A stretch of 47,289 bases of DNA from the NCBI GenBank assembly GCA_946479335.1, contig CAMLFP010000004.1:1-47289 (forward strand), in the 5' to 3' direction. Below, one piece after another: positions 27,474 through 35,778 of the stretch. The stretch's first letter is position 1. Every line of letters starts with the position of its first letter. A program made the position numbers and the translations under genes. The notes below the pieces were generated by a model that saw only the letters and a program-made list of their open reading frames with translations, did no database searches and had not been told where the DNA came from. This stretch comes from an uncultured Archangium sp. Its GTDB lineage: Bacteria; Myxococcota; Myxococcia; Myxococcales; Myxococcaceae.

Positions 27474-30065
27474 ATGCCGACGAGCACGAGGGGACGTGAC
27501 CCAGCGCGCGAGGAAGAGTTCCTCGGAGCGCTCTACAAGGGTGGAGAGCTGCTGGCCGCCGGGAACCTGGCGGAGGCGAAGGACCACCTCGAGAAGGCCC
27601 ACGGGCTCGACCCGAAGAACGAGAAGGCGCAGAACCTCCTCGGGCTGACCTACTTCAAGCTCGGCGACTACCCGCAGGCGAGCGCGGTGTATTCGAAGCT
27701 GGTCGACGACAACCCCACCGACGCCACGCTGCGCGTGAACCTCGGCCTGGTGTTCTTGAAGACCAACGATCTCGAGCGCTGCGTGCATGAGTTCGAGACC
27801 GCCACCGATCTCGAGCCGACGCACAAGAAGGCGCACAACTACCTCGGCCTCGCGCTCGCCCAGCAGGGCAACTACGTCAAGGCCAGGGAGCATTTCGAAC
27901 TCGCCGGCTCCGAGGCGATGGTCGAGAAGATGGCGCGCGCCATCGCCGCGCAGCAGGCCGCCGTCGCGCAGACCGTGGAGCCGCAGGCCCCCAAGACCGT
28001 GCGCCTCGGCGAAGACACTCCGCCACCGGTCGCGCCCGAGAACCCGCCGTACACCGAGAGCGACTCCATCGAGGTGATGAGCGACGAGGAGCTCCCCTCC
28101 GACGTGTACGTGGTGCCGGAGGACGCGCAGGCCGCGTCTCCGCCGCCCGAGGCCGCGAACCTGAGCGCCGACTGGGGCGCGCAGCTCGACGCGCCGCCGC
28201 CCGTCGAGGAGATGCCGGTGCTCGACGCCGAGATCTCCACGACCGGCGAGACGCTCATCCCCATCGACGAGGCCGAGGTCCCGCCGCCTGCGCCGTCGGC
28301 GCCTGCCCCCGCATGGCTCACCATGGAGGCCGCCGAAGCCTCGCGCGTGACCGAAACGGAGACGCAGTGGGTGACCGAGTCGGTGGCGGGCGTGGCGCCT
28401 CCAGACGCGCCGTCGGAGGAGTCGGTGCCCGCGGCCGTCGTGGAAGACATCGCCGCGGGGGTGTCCGCTGAAGCGGTCGCCACGCAGTCGGATGACGCCT
28501 CGTGGGCGACGGGTGAACAGCCCGCCGCTGAAGTTGCTGCGACGGCAGACGACGCCTCGTGGGCGACAGGTGAACAGCCTGCTGCTGAAGTTGCTGCAAC
28601 TCCCGATGACGCCTCGTGGGCGACGGGTGAACAGCCTGCCGCTGAAGTTGCCGCAACGGCCCACGACGCCTCGTGGGCGACGGGTGAAGAGCCTGCCGCT
28701 GAAGTTGCTGCGACGACCGACGACGCCTCGTGGGCGACAGGTGAACAGCCTGCCGCGGAAGTTGCCGCGACGACCGACGACGCCTCGTGGGCGACGTGTG
28801 AACAGCCTGCCGCGGAAGCTGCTGCGACTCCCGATGACGCCTCGTGGGCGACGGGTGAACAGCCTGCCGCGGAAGCTGCTGCGACGGCCGATGACGCCTC
28901 GTGGGCGACGGGTGAACGGCCTGCCGCTGAAGTTTCTGCAACGGCGGACGACGCCTCGTGGGCCACGGGTGAACAACCTGCGGAGGTCGCTGCGACTCCC
29001 GACGACGCCTCGTGGGCGACAGGTGAATCGCCCGCCGCGGAGGTCGCTGCGACTTCCGACGACGCCTCGTGGGCCACGGGTGGACAGGCCGCCGCTGAAG
29101 TTGCCGCAACTCCCGACGACGCCTCGTGGGCGACGGGTGAACAGCCCGCCGCTGAAGTTGCCGCGACTCCCGACGACGCCTCGTGGGCCACGGGTGAACA
29201 GCCTGCGGAGGTCGCTGCGACTCCCGATGACGCCTCGTGGGCCACGACTGAGCAGCCCGCAGAGGTCGCTGCGACTGAAGACACGGCGACCGATGACGCG
29301 CTCCTCGGTGCGAGCCGAGACGACGCCTCCTGGAGCGCCCCGCCGCCTTCCGCGCCCCTGCCGATCACCGTCGAGGAGCCGGCCAATGCGCCGCCTCCCG
29401 CCGGCTACGCCCCGATGTCGCCGCAGCGGCTCGTCGACCTCGGCGCGTCAGGCGCCTGGGTGGAAGACGCGTCGACCGGGCCCTTCCACCTGAGCAATGA
29501 CGGCCTCGCGGTCACCGTGAACGGCGAGATGCTGTTGCGGATGGAGGGCCTCGTGGCGGTCGTGGGCAGCGTCGACGTCAAGCCCGAGCAGCGCCGTCGT
29601 CGGGGTCGCGCGACGCAGGAGCCCTTCGGTCAGGGCGCGCTGCAGCTCCAGCGCGTGGCGGGCCACGGCACCGTCTACCTCGAGCCCGGGAAGGCGAAGT
29701 TCCACGCGGTCGACCTCACCGATCACAACGGCGTGAAGGTCGACGATGACGGCGCCTACCTCCGCGAAGAGTACGTGTTCGCCTTCGAGGAGCCGGTCAG
29801 CTTCGAGAACGGCCGCCTCACTTCAGATTCACAGCTGCTCGAGCTGGTGCACCTCAAGGGCACCGGGCGGGTCTTGCTGCAGCTCGACGGCAACCTCCGG
29901 GCGATGCCGATCCCCGTGGCGGCGCCGCTGGTGGTGCCGCTGCACCGCGTGGTCGGGTGGTTCGGGCGCGTGACGCCGCGCCTCACCGGCTTCGGCGGCC
30001 GCGGCGCGGTCGAGTTGACCGGTGAAGGCTACGCGCTGCTCGGCGCGCCACCAGAGAGGCAGTAA
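27474..30065 (+). CDS. TPR protein with long repeat linker and C-terminal AIM24-like domain
   Basis: The 863-residue protein has three parts. TPR units fill about 15-150 (NEKAQNLLGLTYFKLGDYPQ and following). An acidic, proline-rich linker holds 14 near-identical units of DDASWATGEQPAAEVAAT plus one variable residue (about 340-602). The C-terminal 200 residues (about 650-863) read as an AIM24-like beta domain (MLLRMEGLVAVVGSV, GHGTVYLEPGK, VHLKGTGRVLLQLDG). There is no signal peptide, so it is probably cytoplasmic. AIM24-like domains occur in many bacteria without a defined activity; the TPRs suggest a partner protein. It sits between a lytic transglycosylase and pgsA with 3-base gaps on both sides. 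Confidence 0.8.
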   Translation: MPTSTRGRDPAREEEFLGALYKGGELLAAGNLAEAKDHLEKAHGLDPKNEKAQNLLGLTYFKLGDYPQASAVYSKLVDDNPTDATLRVNLGLVFLKTNDLERCVHEFETATDLEPTHKKAHNYLGLALAQQGNYVKAREHFELAGSEAMVEKMARAIAAQQAAVAQTVEPQAPKTVRLGEDTPPPVAPENPPYTESDSIEVMSDEELPSDVYVVPEDAQAASPPPEAANLSADWGAQLDAPPPVEEMPVLDAEISTTGETLIPIDEAEVPPPAPSAPAPAWLTMEAAEASRVTETETQWVTESVAGVAPPDAPSEESVPAAVVEDIAAGVSAEAVATQSDDASWATGEQPAAEVAATADDASWATGEQPAAEVAATPDDASWATGEQPAAEVAATAHDASWATGEEPAAEVAATTDDASWATGEQPAAEVAATTDDASWATCEQPAAEAAATPDDASWATGEQPAAEAAATADDASWATGERPAAEVSATADDASWATGEQPAEVAATPDDASWATGESPAAEVAATSDDASWATGGQAAAEVAATPDDASWATGEQPAAEVAATPDDASWATGEQPAEVAATPDDASWATTEQPAEVAATEDTATDDALLGASRDDASWSAPPPSAPLPITVEEPANAPPPAGYAPMSPQRLVDLGASGAWVEDASTGPFHLSNDGLAVTVNGEMLLRMEGLVAVVGSVDVKPEQRRRRGRATQEPFGQGALQLQRVAGHGTVYLEPGKAKFHAVDLTDHNGVKVDDDGAYLREEYVFAFEEPVSFENGRLTSDSQLLELVHLKGTGRVLLQLDGNLRAMPIPVAAPLVVPLHRVVGWFGRVTPRLTGFGGRGAVELTGEGYALLGAPPERQ
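28491..29279 (+). repeat. 14-unit in-frame tandem repeat (54/57-base units)
   Basis: Fourteen head-to-tail units encode DDASWATGEQPAAEVAAT plus one variable residue; 11 units are 57 bases and three (9, 13, 14) are 54 bases, having lost one alanine. The first units differ mainly by silent or conservative changes. A degenerate fifteenth DDASW follows at about 29320. Because all units are multiples of three, the other five frames stay open too, which creates long false reading frames on both strands. Confidence 0.95.
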
Positions 30066-30068
30066 CAC

Positions 30069-30803
30069 ATGGCGACCGACAGAGAAGCCAGACGGCACGC
30101 GCGGCAGGAGGCGAAGGCGAAGAAGCGCGAGGAGAAGGCGCGCCGCAAGGACGAGAAGCTCGCCCGGAAGGTCGCGAAGCGCGCCAACCGCCGCCCCTCG
30201 GTGCTGGCGCAGGAGTTCTGGAACCTCCCGAACATGCTGACGCTGGCGCGGATCGCGGTGATCCCGCTCTTCGTGTGGCTGCTCTACGACGGCGACCCCT
30301 GGTACTCGGTGCTGGCGGGCTCGATCTTCACCCTCGCGGCGATCACCGACATCGTCGACGGCTTCCTCGCGCGGCGGTGGAACCTGATCACCGTCACCGG
30401 GAAGCTGCTCGACCCATTGGCCGACAAGCTGATCGTCGCCGCCGCGATGGTGATGATGGTGCGGCTCGGGCGCATCCCCGCGGCGATCGTCATCGTGCTG
30501 CTCTCGCGGGAGTTCATCATCACCGGGCTCCGGGCGGCGGCGGCCAGCGAAGGGCTGGTCATCGCGGCCGGGCAGGAAGGCAAGTGGAAGACGGCGCTGC
30601 AGCTCATCGCGCTGGTGGCGCTGTGCGTCCACTACACGCACCCGGTGTACCTGGTCGTCGGCTGGTACCCGGTGAACTTCAACCTGGTGGGCAAGGTGCT
30701 CCTCTATCTCTCGACGGCGTTCAGCGTCTGGAGCGCGGCCACCTACTTCCAGGCTTTCCTGAATCGACTCGGGCAACGCAACGAGCCTGCGAAAAGCGCT
30801 TGA
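30069..30803 (+). CDS. pgsA: CDP-diacylglycerol-glycerol-3-phosphate 3-phosphatidyltransferase
   Basis: The 244-residue membrane enzyme makes phosphatidylglycerol phosphate. The CDP-alcohol phosphatidyltransferase motif is complete: D94, D97-G98, A101-R102, G111, D115 and D119 in DIVDGFLARRWNLITVTGKL and LDPLADK. An extra N-terminal tail of about 45 residues, very rich in Lys, Arg and Glu, precedes the first helix; it is longer than in E. coli PgsA and probably contacts the membrane surface. The ATG at 30069 follows the previous stop by 3 bases. The stop codon overlaps the probable -35 of the downstream tRNA. Confidence 0.94.
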   Translation: MATDREARRHARQEAKAKKREEKARRKDEKLARKVAKRANRRPSVLAQEFWNLPNMLTLARIAVIPLFVWLLYDGDPWYSVLAGSIFTLAAITDIVDGFLARRWNLITVTGKLLDPLADKLIVAAAMVMMVRLGRIPAAIVIVLLSREFIITGLRAAAASEGLVIAAGQEGKWKTALQLIALVALCVHYTHPVYLVVGWYPVNFNLVGKVLLYLSTAFSVWSAATYFQAFLNRLGQRNEPAKSA

Positions 30804-30828
30804 CGGTGCGTCAGGGCAAAGGTACTTG
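30800..30828 (+). promoter_or_regulatory. Probable promoter of tRNA-Gly
   Basis: TTGACG (30800-30805), a 17-base spacer, and TACTTG (30823-30828) lie upstream of the tRNA, with a predicted start near 30835. The -35 overlaps the pgsA stop codon. The -10 is weak, so read-through from pgsA is an alternative. Confidence 0.35.
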
Positions 30829-30862
30829 CGCGTCCGCATTTCGGCAGCACCCAGACGAATAC

Positions 30863-30937
30863 GCGGGAATAGCTCAGCGGTAGAGCATCGCCTTGCCAAG
30901 GCGGGGGTCGAGGGTTCAAATCCCTTTTCCCGCTCCA
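30863..30937 (+). tRNA. tRNA-Gly (anticodon GCC)
   Basis: The 75-base cloverleaf is complete. The acceptor stem GCGGGAA pairs with TTCCCGC, the D arm reads GCTCAGCGGTAGAGC, the anticodon arm is TCGCC-TTGCCAA-GGCGG with GCC in the loop, and the T arm is GAGGG-TTCAAAT-CCCTT. The discriminator base is T and CCA is encoded. GCC reads the GGC and GGT glycine codons, and GGC is very frequent here. Confidence 0.97.
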
Positions 30938-30949
30938 GATTGGTCAAAG

Positions 30950-30976
30950 AAGCCTCGGTAACCCCGAGGCTTTTTT
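30950..30976 (+). terminator. Intrinsic terminator after tRNA-Gly
   Basis: AAGCCTCGG-type stem: 30950-30958 pairs with 30964-30972 across a five-base loop, followed by a T run and, after one G, a second T run. It ends the pgsA/tRNA transcription unit before the CLC gene. Confidence 0.9.
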
Positions 30977-31101
30977 GTTTTTTCACCCTCCTCCACGCTT
31001 TCAGCACGCGCGGTCGCGAATCGCCTCGACGCTGGGCTCGCGCAAATACATTGGATCCCATGCATATCTTCCGGTAGCGGACCCGGCATGGAGCACCTGT
31101 C

Positions 31102-32919
31102 GTGAGTGAGCAGTCGATCTCTGAGGCATCGACCACAGATGGCCTGCCGGTAGCGCCGTCGCTGGGCAGCACGCTGGGGCTGGAGCACGTGAAGCGCCGC
31201 GCGGGGCCGATCGATCGGCGCGTGGTCTTCATCGCCTCGCTGGCGGTGGTGCTGGGCGGCGCCGCGGCGCTGGTGGCGCAGCTGCTGGGCCGCCTCATCT
31301 CGCTGTGCACCAACCTCGCCTTCTTCGGGCGCATGTCGCTCGAGCACGTCTCGCCGGCGCAGCAGACGCCGGGCGTGCTGACGGTGGTGGCGCCGGTCAT
31401 CGGCGGGCTGCTGGTCGGGCTGATGGCCCGCTACGGGAGCAAGGCCATCCGCGGGCACGGCATCCCCGAGGCGATGGAGCAGGTGCTCACCAACGAGAGC
31501 CGCATCGCCCCGCGGGTGACGTTCTTGAAGCCGCTCTCTGCGGCGATCTCCATCGGCACCGGTGGCCCGTTCGGCGCCGAGGGGCCGATCATCGCCACCG
31601 GCGGCGCGCTGGGTTCGCTGGTCGGCCAGTGGCTCCACGTGAGCGCGGTGGAGCGGAAGACCCTGCTGGCCGCCGGCGCCGCGGCCGGCATGGCGGCCAC
31701 CTTCGGCAGCCCGGTGTCGGCGGTGCTGCTCGCGGTGGAGCTGTTGCTCTTCGAGTACCGGCCGCGCTCGTTGATCCCCGTCGCGATGGCCGCCACCACC
31801 GCCACCGGCGTGCGCCTGGCGTTCGAGGGCGCCCACCCGGCGTTCGCCATGCCCGATCTCACGCAACCTGGCGGCACCGCGCTCGCCGCGTACGTGCTGA
31901 TCGGCGCCTTCGCCGGGTTGGTGTCGGTGGGCGTCTCCCGCTCGGTGTACGTGATCGAGGATCTCTTCGAAAAGCTGCCCGTGCATTGGATGTGGTGGCC
32001 CGCGATCGGCGGGCTCGCCGTCGGCCTCACCGGGCTGGTGGAGCCGCGCGTGTTGGGCGTCGGCTACGACAACATCGAGGCGCTGCTCTCCGGCGCCTGG
32101 CTGCCCGCGGCGGTGGTGACGCTGTGCGGCCTCAAGTTCATCGCGTGGTCGCTGGCGCTGGGCAGCGGAACCTCGGGAGGCACGCTCGCCCCGCTGCTCA
32201 CCTTCGGCGGCGGCGTGGGCGCGCTGCTCGGCATGGCCTGCGCGGCGCTGCTGCCGTGGGCCGGCGTCGACCCGAAGCTCGCCGCGCTGGTGGGGATGGC
32301 CGCGATGTTCGCCGGCGCCTCGCGCGCGCTGCTGACCTCGGTGGTGTTCGCCTTCGAGACCACGCGCCAGCCCATCGGCCTGCTGCCGCTGTTGGGCGGG
32401 TGCTCGACCGCGTTCCTCGTGTCGGCGCTGCTGATGAAGAACTCCATCATGACCGAGAAGATCGAACGGCGCGGCGTGCGCGCGCCCGGCGAATACGAAG
32501 CCGATCACCTCGATCAGCTCACGCTGCGCGACGTGGCGCGGCGGGCGGTGGTGACGCTCGAGGCGGCGATGACGGTGGCCGGCGCGCGCGCGTGGCTGGA
32601 GGCGCACCCGGCGCTGCGGCACCAGGGCTACCCGGTGGTCGACGCGCAGGGCGCGGTGATCGGCGTGCTCACGCGGAAGGAGCTGACCGAGGCGTCGGAG
32701 CCCGACGCGCCCCTCCGGGGGCTGCTGCGTCGGCCCGCGGTGGTGATCTCCGACGACGCGTCGATGCGTGACGCGGCCGACGTCATGGCCCGCGAGGGCC
32801 TCGGGCGGCTGCCGGTGATCTCGGCGGGCGACCGCGCGCTGATCGGCATCGTCACCCGCTCCGACCTCGTGCAGGCGCACGTGGGGCGGCTCGACGCCTC
32901 ACGGCCACACGCGCGCTGA
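31102..32919 (+). CDS. CLC-type chloride/proton antiporter with CBS pair
   Basis: The 605-residue protein has the CLC core (about 40-450) with GHGIPEAME (118-126), GAEGP (158-162) and GGTLAP near 358. Both glutamates needed for proton coupling in the E. coli exchanger have counterparts: the gating E160 in GAEGP and the internal E218 in FEYRP. This suggests an antiporter rather than a channel. Two CBS domains (about 470-600) follow, likely sensing adenine nucleotides. The start is GTG at 31102 with GGAG upstream. Its stop directly abuts the stop of the convergent SCO gene, with no base between. Confidence 0.93.
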   Translation: MSEQSISEASTTDGLPVAPSLGSTLGLEHVKRRAGPIDRRVVFIASLAVVLGGAAALVAQLLGRLISLCTNLAFFGRMSLEHVSPAQQTPGVLTVVAPVIGGLLVGLMARYGSKAIRGHGIPEAMEQVLTNESRIAPRVTFLKPLSAAISIGTGGPFGAEGPIIATGGALGSLVGQWLHVSAVERKTLLAAGAAAGMAATFGSPVSAVLLAVELLLFEYRPRSLIPVAMAATTATGVRLAFEGAHPAFAMPDLTQPGGTALAAYVLIGAFAGLVSVGVSRSVYVIEDLFEKLPVHWMWWPAIGGLAVGLTGLVEPRVLGVGYDNIEALLSGAWLPAAVVTLCGLKFIAWSLALGSGTSGGTLAPLLTFGGGVGALLGMACAALLPWAGVDPKLAALVGMAAMFAGASRALLTSVVFAFETTRQPIGLLPLLGGCSTAFLVSALLMKNSIMTEKIERRGVRAPGEYEADHLDQLTLRDVARRAVVTLEAAMTVAGARAWLEAHPALRHQGYPVVDAQGAVIGVLTRKELTEASEPDAPLRGLLRRPAVVISDDASMRDAADVMAREGLGRLPVISAGDRALIGIVTRSDLVQAHVGRLDASRPHAR

Positions 32920-33465
32920 CTACTTCGCGGGGACCGCCGCGAGGAACGCCTCGAGGGGCTGGTCCAACGACGACATCTCGGTGCGCACCGCGCCATCCGG
33001 CGCGACGAGGTAGATGGTGTTGTCGTGCGAGATGGAGCCCGACTCGGCGTTGCGCGCGTACTTGAAGCCCAACAGCATCGTCAGCGCGCGCAGCTGCGCG
33101 TCGTCGCCGACGAGAATGCGCCAGCGCTTCGCGCCCTCCAGCCCGTAGCGCTTGCGGTACGCGGCCAGCGCCTCGGGCGTGTCGTGCGCGGGGTCGAGGC
33201 TCACCACCACCAACGGCAGCGGCTTGCCGGCCTTGTCGAGCGCGGCGGCGAGGCGCTTGAGCTTCGCGGTGGTCAACGGGCAGGTGCCCGCGCAGGAGGT
33301 GTAGACGAAGGTCAGCGCGTACCACTGGCCTGCGTACTTCGAGAGCGTCATCGCCTCGCCGTTTTCAGCGCGCCACTGCGTCTCCATCGCCAGCACGTTC
33401 TTCTGCTCGTCTTCCGCGAAGGCGGCGGTGGCGACCAGCACGAACAACACCCAGAGCTTCTTCAT
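32920..33465 (-). CDS. SCO1/SenC family copper chaperone
   Basis: The 181-residue thioredoxin-fold protein has a signal peptide (MKKLWVLFVLVATAAFA) and the copper ligands C58 and C62 (CAGTCP) plus H147 (SISHDNTIYL). SCO proteins deliver copper to, or keep reduced, copper sites of secreted enzymes such as cytochrome oxidase. Here, as last gene of the nirK unit, the likely client is the nitrite reductase, though the ctaA-linked oxidase is also possible. The ATG at 33465 overlaps the preceding stop (ATGA) and has AAGGAG upstream. Confidence 0.93.
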   Translation of the reverse strand: MKKLWVLFVLVATAAFAEDEQKNVLAMETQWRAENGEAMTLSKYAGQWYALTFVYTSCAGTCPLTTAKLKRLAAALDKAGKPLPLVVVSLDPAHDTPEALAAYRKRYGLEGAKRWRILVGDDAQLRALTMLLGFKYARNAESGSISHDNTIYLVAPDGAVRTEMSSLDQPLEAFLAAVPAK

Positions 33466-34202
33466 GGCGTCTCCTTCTTCACGCTCCACGCGCAGCGGAA
33501 CCCCAGGCGCGCGAGCGACGTGCGCGGCGTGAGACTGGACCGCATCGCGTAGCGCATGAACGCGGCGTAGTCCTCCCGGTTCGAGGAGCCGGTCGAGCCA
33601 TCACCGCACGAGAACTTCTCGCCCTCTTTCCGGCTGTCGCTCGACACCAGGGTGGCGTTGAAGTCTTCGGTCCACTCCCACACCAGCCCGTGCAGCGCCT
33701 CCACGCCGTACACGTTGCGCGGCGAGCCGGTGCGCTGGAGATCGTCGGGCCGGTTCGGCTGGCCGTACCAGTCGAGGATGCGCTGCGCGAAGGCGGGATC
33801 TCTCGAGGCGTCGCGGCGCGTCTCATCGGCGGCGGCCGCGTACTCCCATTCCAACGTGGTGGGCAGGCGCGCGCCGCGCCACGCGCAGTACGCCCGCGCC
33901 GCGAACCACGAGACGTTGGTCACCGGCGCGCCGGGCTGCGCCTTCGCGTCGAAGCCCTCGAGGTAGGCCGCGTCGACCAGCGGTGGCCGCGCCTTGCCGC
34001 GCTGCCACTCGGGCGCCGCCGCGAGGAACTCCGCGAACTGCGCCCGCGTCACCGGCCGCACGTCGAGCCCGAAGGCGGCGACCGGCAACGAGGTCTGCCC
34101 CGCGTCGAGCCCGAAGAGCGGCGCGAACCGCCCGGCCGGGAGCTCCACCCGCGCGACCTGCGCGGCGAGCAGCACGGCGATGGCGCGGGCGGCGTTCATC
34201 AC
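33462..34202 (-). CDS. SUMF1-domain protein of the nirK operon
   Basis: The 246-residue product has a short hydrophobic N-terminus and a formylglycine-generating-enzyme-like (SUMF1) domain: RPVTRAQFAEF, TNVSWFAARAYCAWRGARLP, TLEWEYA, LVWEWTEDF and LGFRCAW. Of the two active-site cysteines of true FGE only one plausible counterpart (C199, FSCGDG) is present, so sulfatase activation is unlikely and no sulfatase gene is nearby. Similar genes accompany nirK or nosZ in some denitrifiers, from memory, with an unproven assembly role. The start is GTG at 34202 or the adjacent ATG at 34199. Confidence 0.85.
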   Translation of the reverse strand: MMNAARAIAVLLAAQVARVELPAGRFAPLFGLDAGQTSLPVAAFGLDVRPVTRAQFAEFLAAAPEWQRGKARPPLVDAAYLEGFDAKAQPGAPVTNVSWFAARAYCAWRGARLPTTLEWEYAAAADETRRDASRDPAFAQRILDWYGQPNRPDDLQRTGSPRNVYGVEALHGLVWEWTEDFNATLVSSDSRKEGEKFSCGDGSTGSSNREDYAAFMRYAMRSSLTPRTSLARLGFRCAWSVKKETP

Positions 34203-34203
34203 G

Positions 34204-35601
34204 TCACTCGTGCGCGGGCGCGGCGGCGGGCGGAGGCAGCGCGGCGCGCAGCTTCTTCACCTCGTCGACGCTGAAGGGGGGCGCCTTGTTGCCCCACTGG
34301 TTGGTGACCCACGAGAGCACCGTCGCGAGGCGCTCGTCGTCGAGGCCGGCCACCGGGGTCATCACGCCGTTGTACTCCACGCCGTTGACCGTGACCTTGC
34401 CGGTCTTGCCGCGCAGCACCAGCTCCACCAGCTCGCCGCGCTTGTTGTTCGACAGGTTCGCGAGGAAGTCGCTCTTCGCCAGCGGCGGGAACGCCCCGGG
34501 GATGCCCTGCCCCTCAGACTGGTGGCACATCGAGCAGTTGGAGAGGAAGAGCTGCTTGCCATCGGGCTTCGCCGGCGGCGCGGGCACCGGCCCGGGCGTG
34601 GCGCTGATCGACGTCGCCACCGATTCGTCGCCCAGGTACACCTCGTCGAGCTCCTTGCCCGAATAGACGTTCTTGTCGCCGGTGCCCTCGACCTTGAGCA
34701 TCGCCAACGCGCCCTTGTTGAACGCGCGGAAGATGGAGTGGTCCACCATGATGAAGGTGCCGTCGGTGTTCAACTTGAACTCCGCGATGGCCGCGCCGCC
34801 CGCGGGGATGAGCGTGGTCTGCACGTTGTCTTGCGGCTTCGTGCCGGCCTCCGTGTACACGTGGTCGAAGATCTCGCCGATGACGTGGAAGCTCGACACC
34901 AGGTTCGGCCCGCCGTTGCCGACGAAGAGGCGCACCGTCTCGCCCACCTTCGCCTTGAGCGCGCGGTCACCCACCAGCGACAGCGCGCTGCCGTTGAACA
35001 CCACGTACGAGGGGTGCTCGTCGATGGCGCGCTTCATCGAGAAGGGCTGCAGCCCCTTCGCCCCGAAGTCGGCGTCTGTATAGAAGTCGCCCTGCATCAC
35101 GTAGTACTCGTGGTCGACCTTCGGCAGCGCCTTCTTGGGCTGCACGTAGATGAGCCCGTACATGCCGTTGGCGATGTGCATGCCGACCGGCGCCGTGGCG
35201 CAGTGGTACACGTAGAGGCCCGGGTTGAGCGCCTGGAAGGTGAAGCGGCTCTTGTGGCCGGGCGCCGTAAAGGAGCTCGCCGCGCCGCCGCCCGGGCCCG
35301 TCACCGCGTGCAGGTCGATGTTGTGCGGCAGCTTGTTGTTGGGGTGGTTCTCCAGCCAGAACTCCACCGTGTCGCCTTCACGCACGCGGATGAAGCGGCC
35401 CGGCACCGTGCCGCCGAACGTCCAGAACGTGTAGTCGACGCCGTCGGCCAGCTGCATCACCTTCTCCACCACCTCCAGCTGCACCTTCACCTTCGCGGGC
35501 GTGCTGCGGGTGATGGGCGGCGGAACCATCGGGGGCTGCGTCAACACCGCGTTCTCTTCGGGGAGCGCAGCGACGGCCAACGACAACATCAACGCAAACA
35601 T
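34204..35601 (-). CDS. nirK: Copper nitrite reductase with fused C-terminal cytochrome c
   Basis: The 465-residue periplasmic enzyme reduces nitrite to nitric oxide. After a signal peptide (to about residue 13), two cupredoxin domains hold all copper ligands: type 1 H93, C134, H142, M147; type 2 H98, H133, H288; and the catalytic D96 and H239 ([38 protein letters not shown]). A linker leads to a c-type cytochrome domain (about 345-432) with CSMCH (356-360) and axial M414. Fused haem domains are known from some CuNIRs and deliver electrons directly. The ATG at 35601 has AGGAGG 8 bases upstream. It leads an operon with the SUMF1 and SCO genes and has a sigma-54-like promoter. Confidence 0.95.
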   Translation of the reverse strand: MFALMLSLAVAALPEENAVLTQPPMVPPPITRSTPAKVKVQLEVVEKVMQLADGVDYTFWTFGGTVPGRFIRVREGDTVEFWLENHPNNKLPHNIDLHAVTGPGGGAASSFTAPGHKSRFTFQALNPGLYVYHCATAPVGMHIANGMYGLIYVQPKKALPKVDHEYYVMQGDFYTDADFGAKGLQPFSMKRAIDEHPSYVVFNGSALSLVGDRALKAKVGETVRLFVGNGGPNLVSSFHVIGEIFDHVYTEAGTKPQDNVQTTLIPAGGAAIAEFKLNTDGTFIMVDHSIFRAFNKGALAMLKVEGTGDKNVYSGKELDEVYLGDESVATSISATPGPVPAPPAKPDGKQLFLSNCSMCHQSEGQGIPGAFPPLAKSDFLANLSNNKRGELVELVLRGKTGKVTVNGVEYNGVMTPVAGLDDERLATVLSWVTNQWGNKAPPFSVDEVKKLRAALPPPAAAPAHE

Positions 35602-35627
35602 GGGGACAACCTCCTGTGATGGGGGAG

Positions 35628-35643
35628 AGCAACAACCACGCCA
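35628..35643 (-). promoter_or_regulatory. Sigma-54-like promoter of nirK
   Basis: On the minus strand TGGCGTGGTTGTTGCT matches TGGCACGNNNNTTGCW at 10 of 12 defined positions with exact GG-N10-GC spacing. The predicted start is about 35617, giving a 16-base leader that begins just before the AGGAGG Shine-Dalgarno sequence. The palindromic site at 35694-35708 is centred about 84 bases upstream. Confidence 0.55.
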
Positions 35644-35693
35644 GACCGCGCGCACCGCTACCAGACCCACACCCTGAATTTTGGTTTCATTTT

Positions 35694-35708
35694 GGAACGT
35701 TCCGGAAC
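35694..35708. promoter_or_regulatory. Triple half-site palindrome, probable shared enhancer of both nitrite/NO operons
   Basis: GGAACGTTCCGGAAC consists of three contiguous, alternating 5-base half-sites (GGAAC, GTTCC, GGAAC), giving two overlapping perfect palindromes. It lies between two outward-facing sigma-54-like promoters at similar distances (about 84 and 76 bases from the predicted starts). It does not match the published NorR pattern GT-N7-AC, so the binder is unknown. Confidence 0.5.
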
Positions 35709-35750
35709 AGCCACCCGGGCGTCGCGGCGCCCGTGCGGGGCGGGGAGCGC

Positions 35751-35766
35751 TGGCCCGGGTGATGCA
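35751..35766 (+). promoter_or_regulatory. Sigma-54-like promoter of the DUF59 operon
   Basis: TGGCCCGGGTGATGCA matches TGGCACGNNNNTTGCW at 10 of 12 defined positions with exact GG-N10-GC spacing. The predicted start (about 35777) is 2 bases before the ATG at 35779, implying a leaderless message or a start codon further in. Confidence 0.5.
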
Positions 35767-35778
35767 GACCGGTGCCGC

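Noticed and set aside
26874..28976. 700-codon minus-strand frame with RPRGV-type repeats, and a 504-codon one at 27872-29386
   Set aside because: Both arise because the 57-base repeat of the plus-strand gene is a multiple of three and keeps all frames open; no start signals or domains.
28491..29279. CRISPR-like array
   Set aside because: The units are direct tandem copies without unique spacers, are in frame, and lie inside a coding sequence.
35694..35723. GGAAC as -35 of an ECF promoter with CGTC at 35720
   Set aside because: Spacers are 11 or 21 bases from the two GGAAC copies, not the 16-17 needed.
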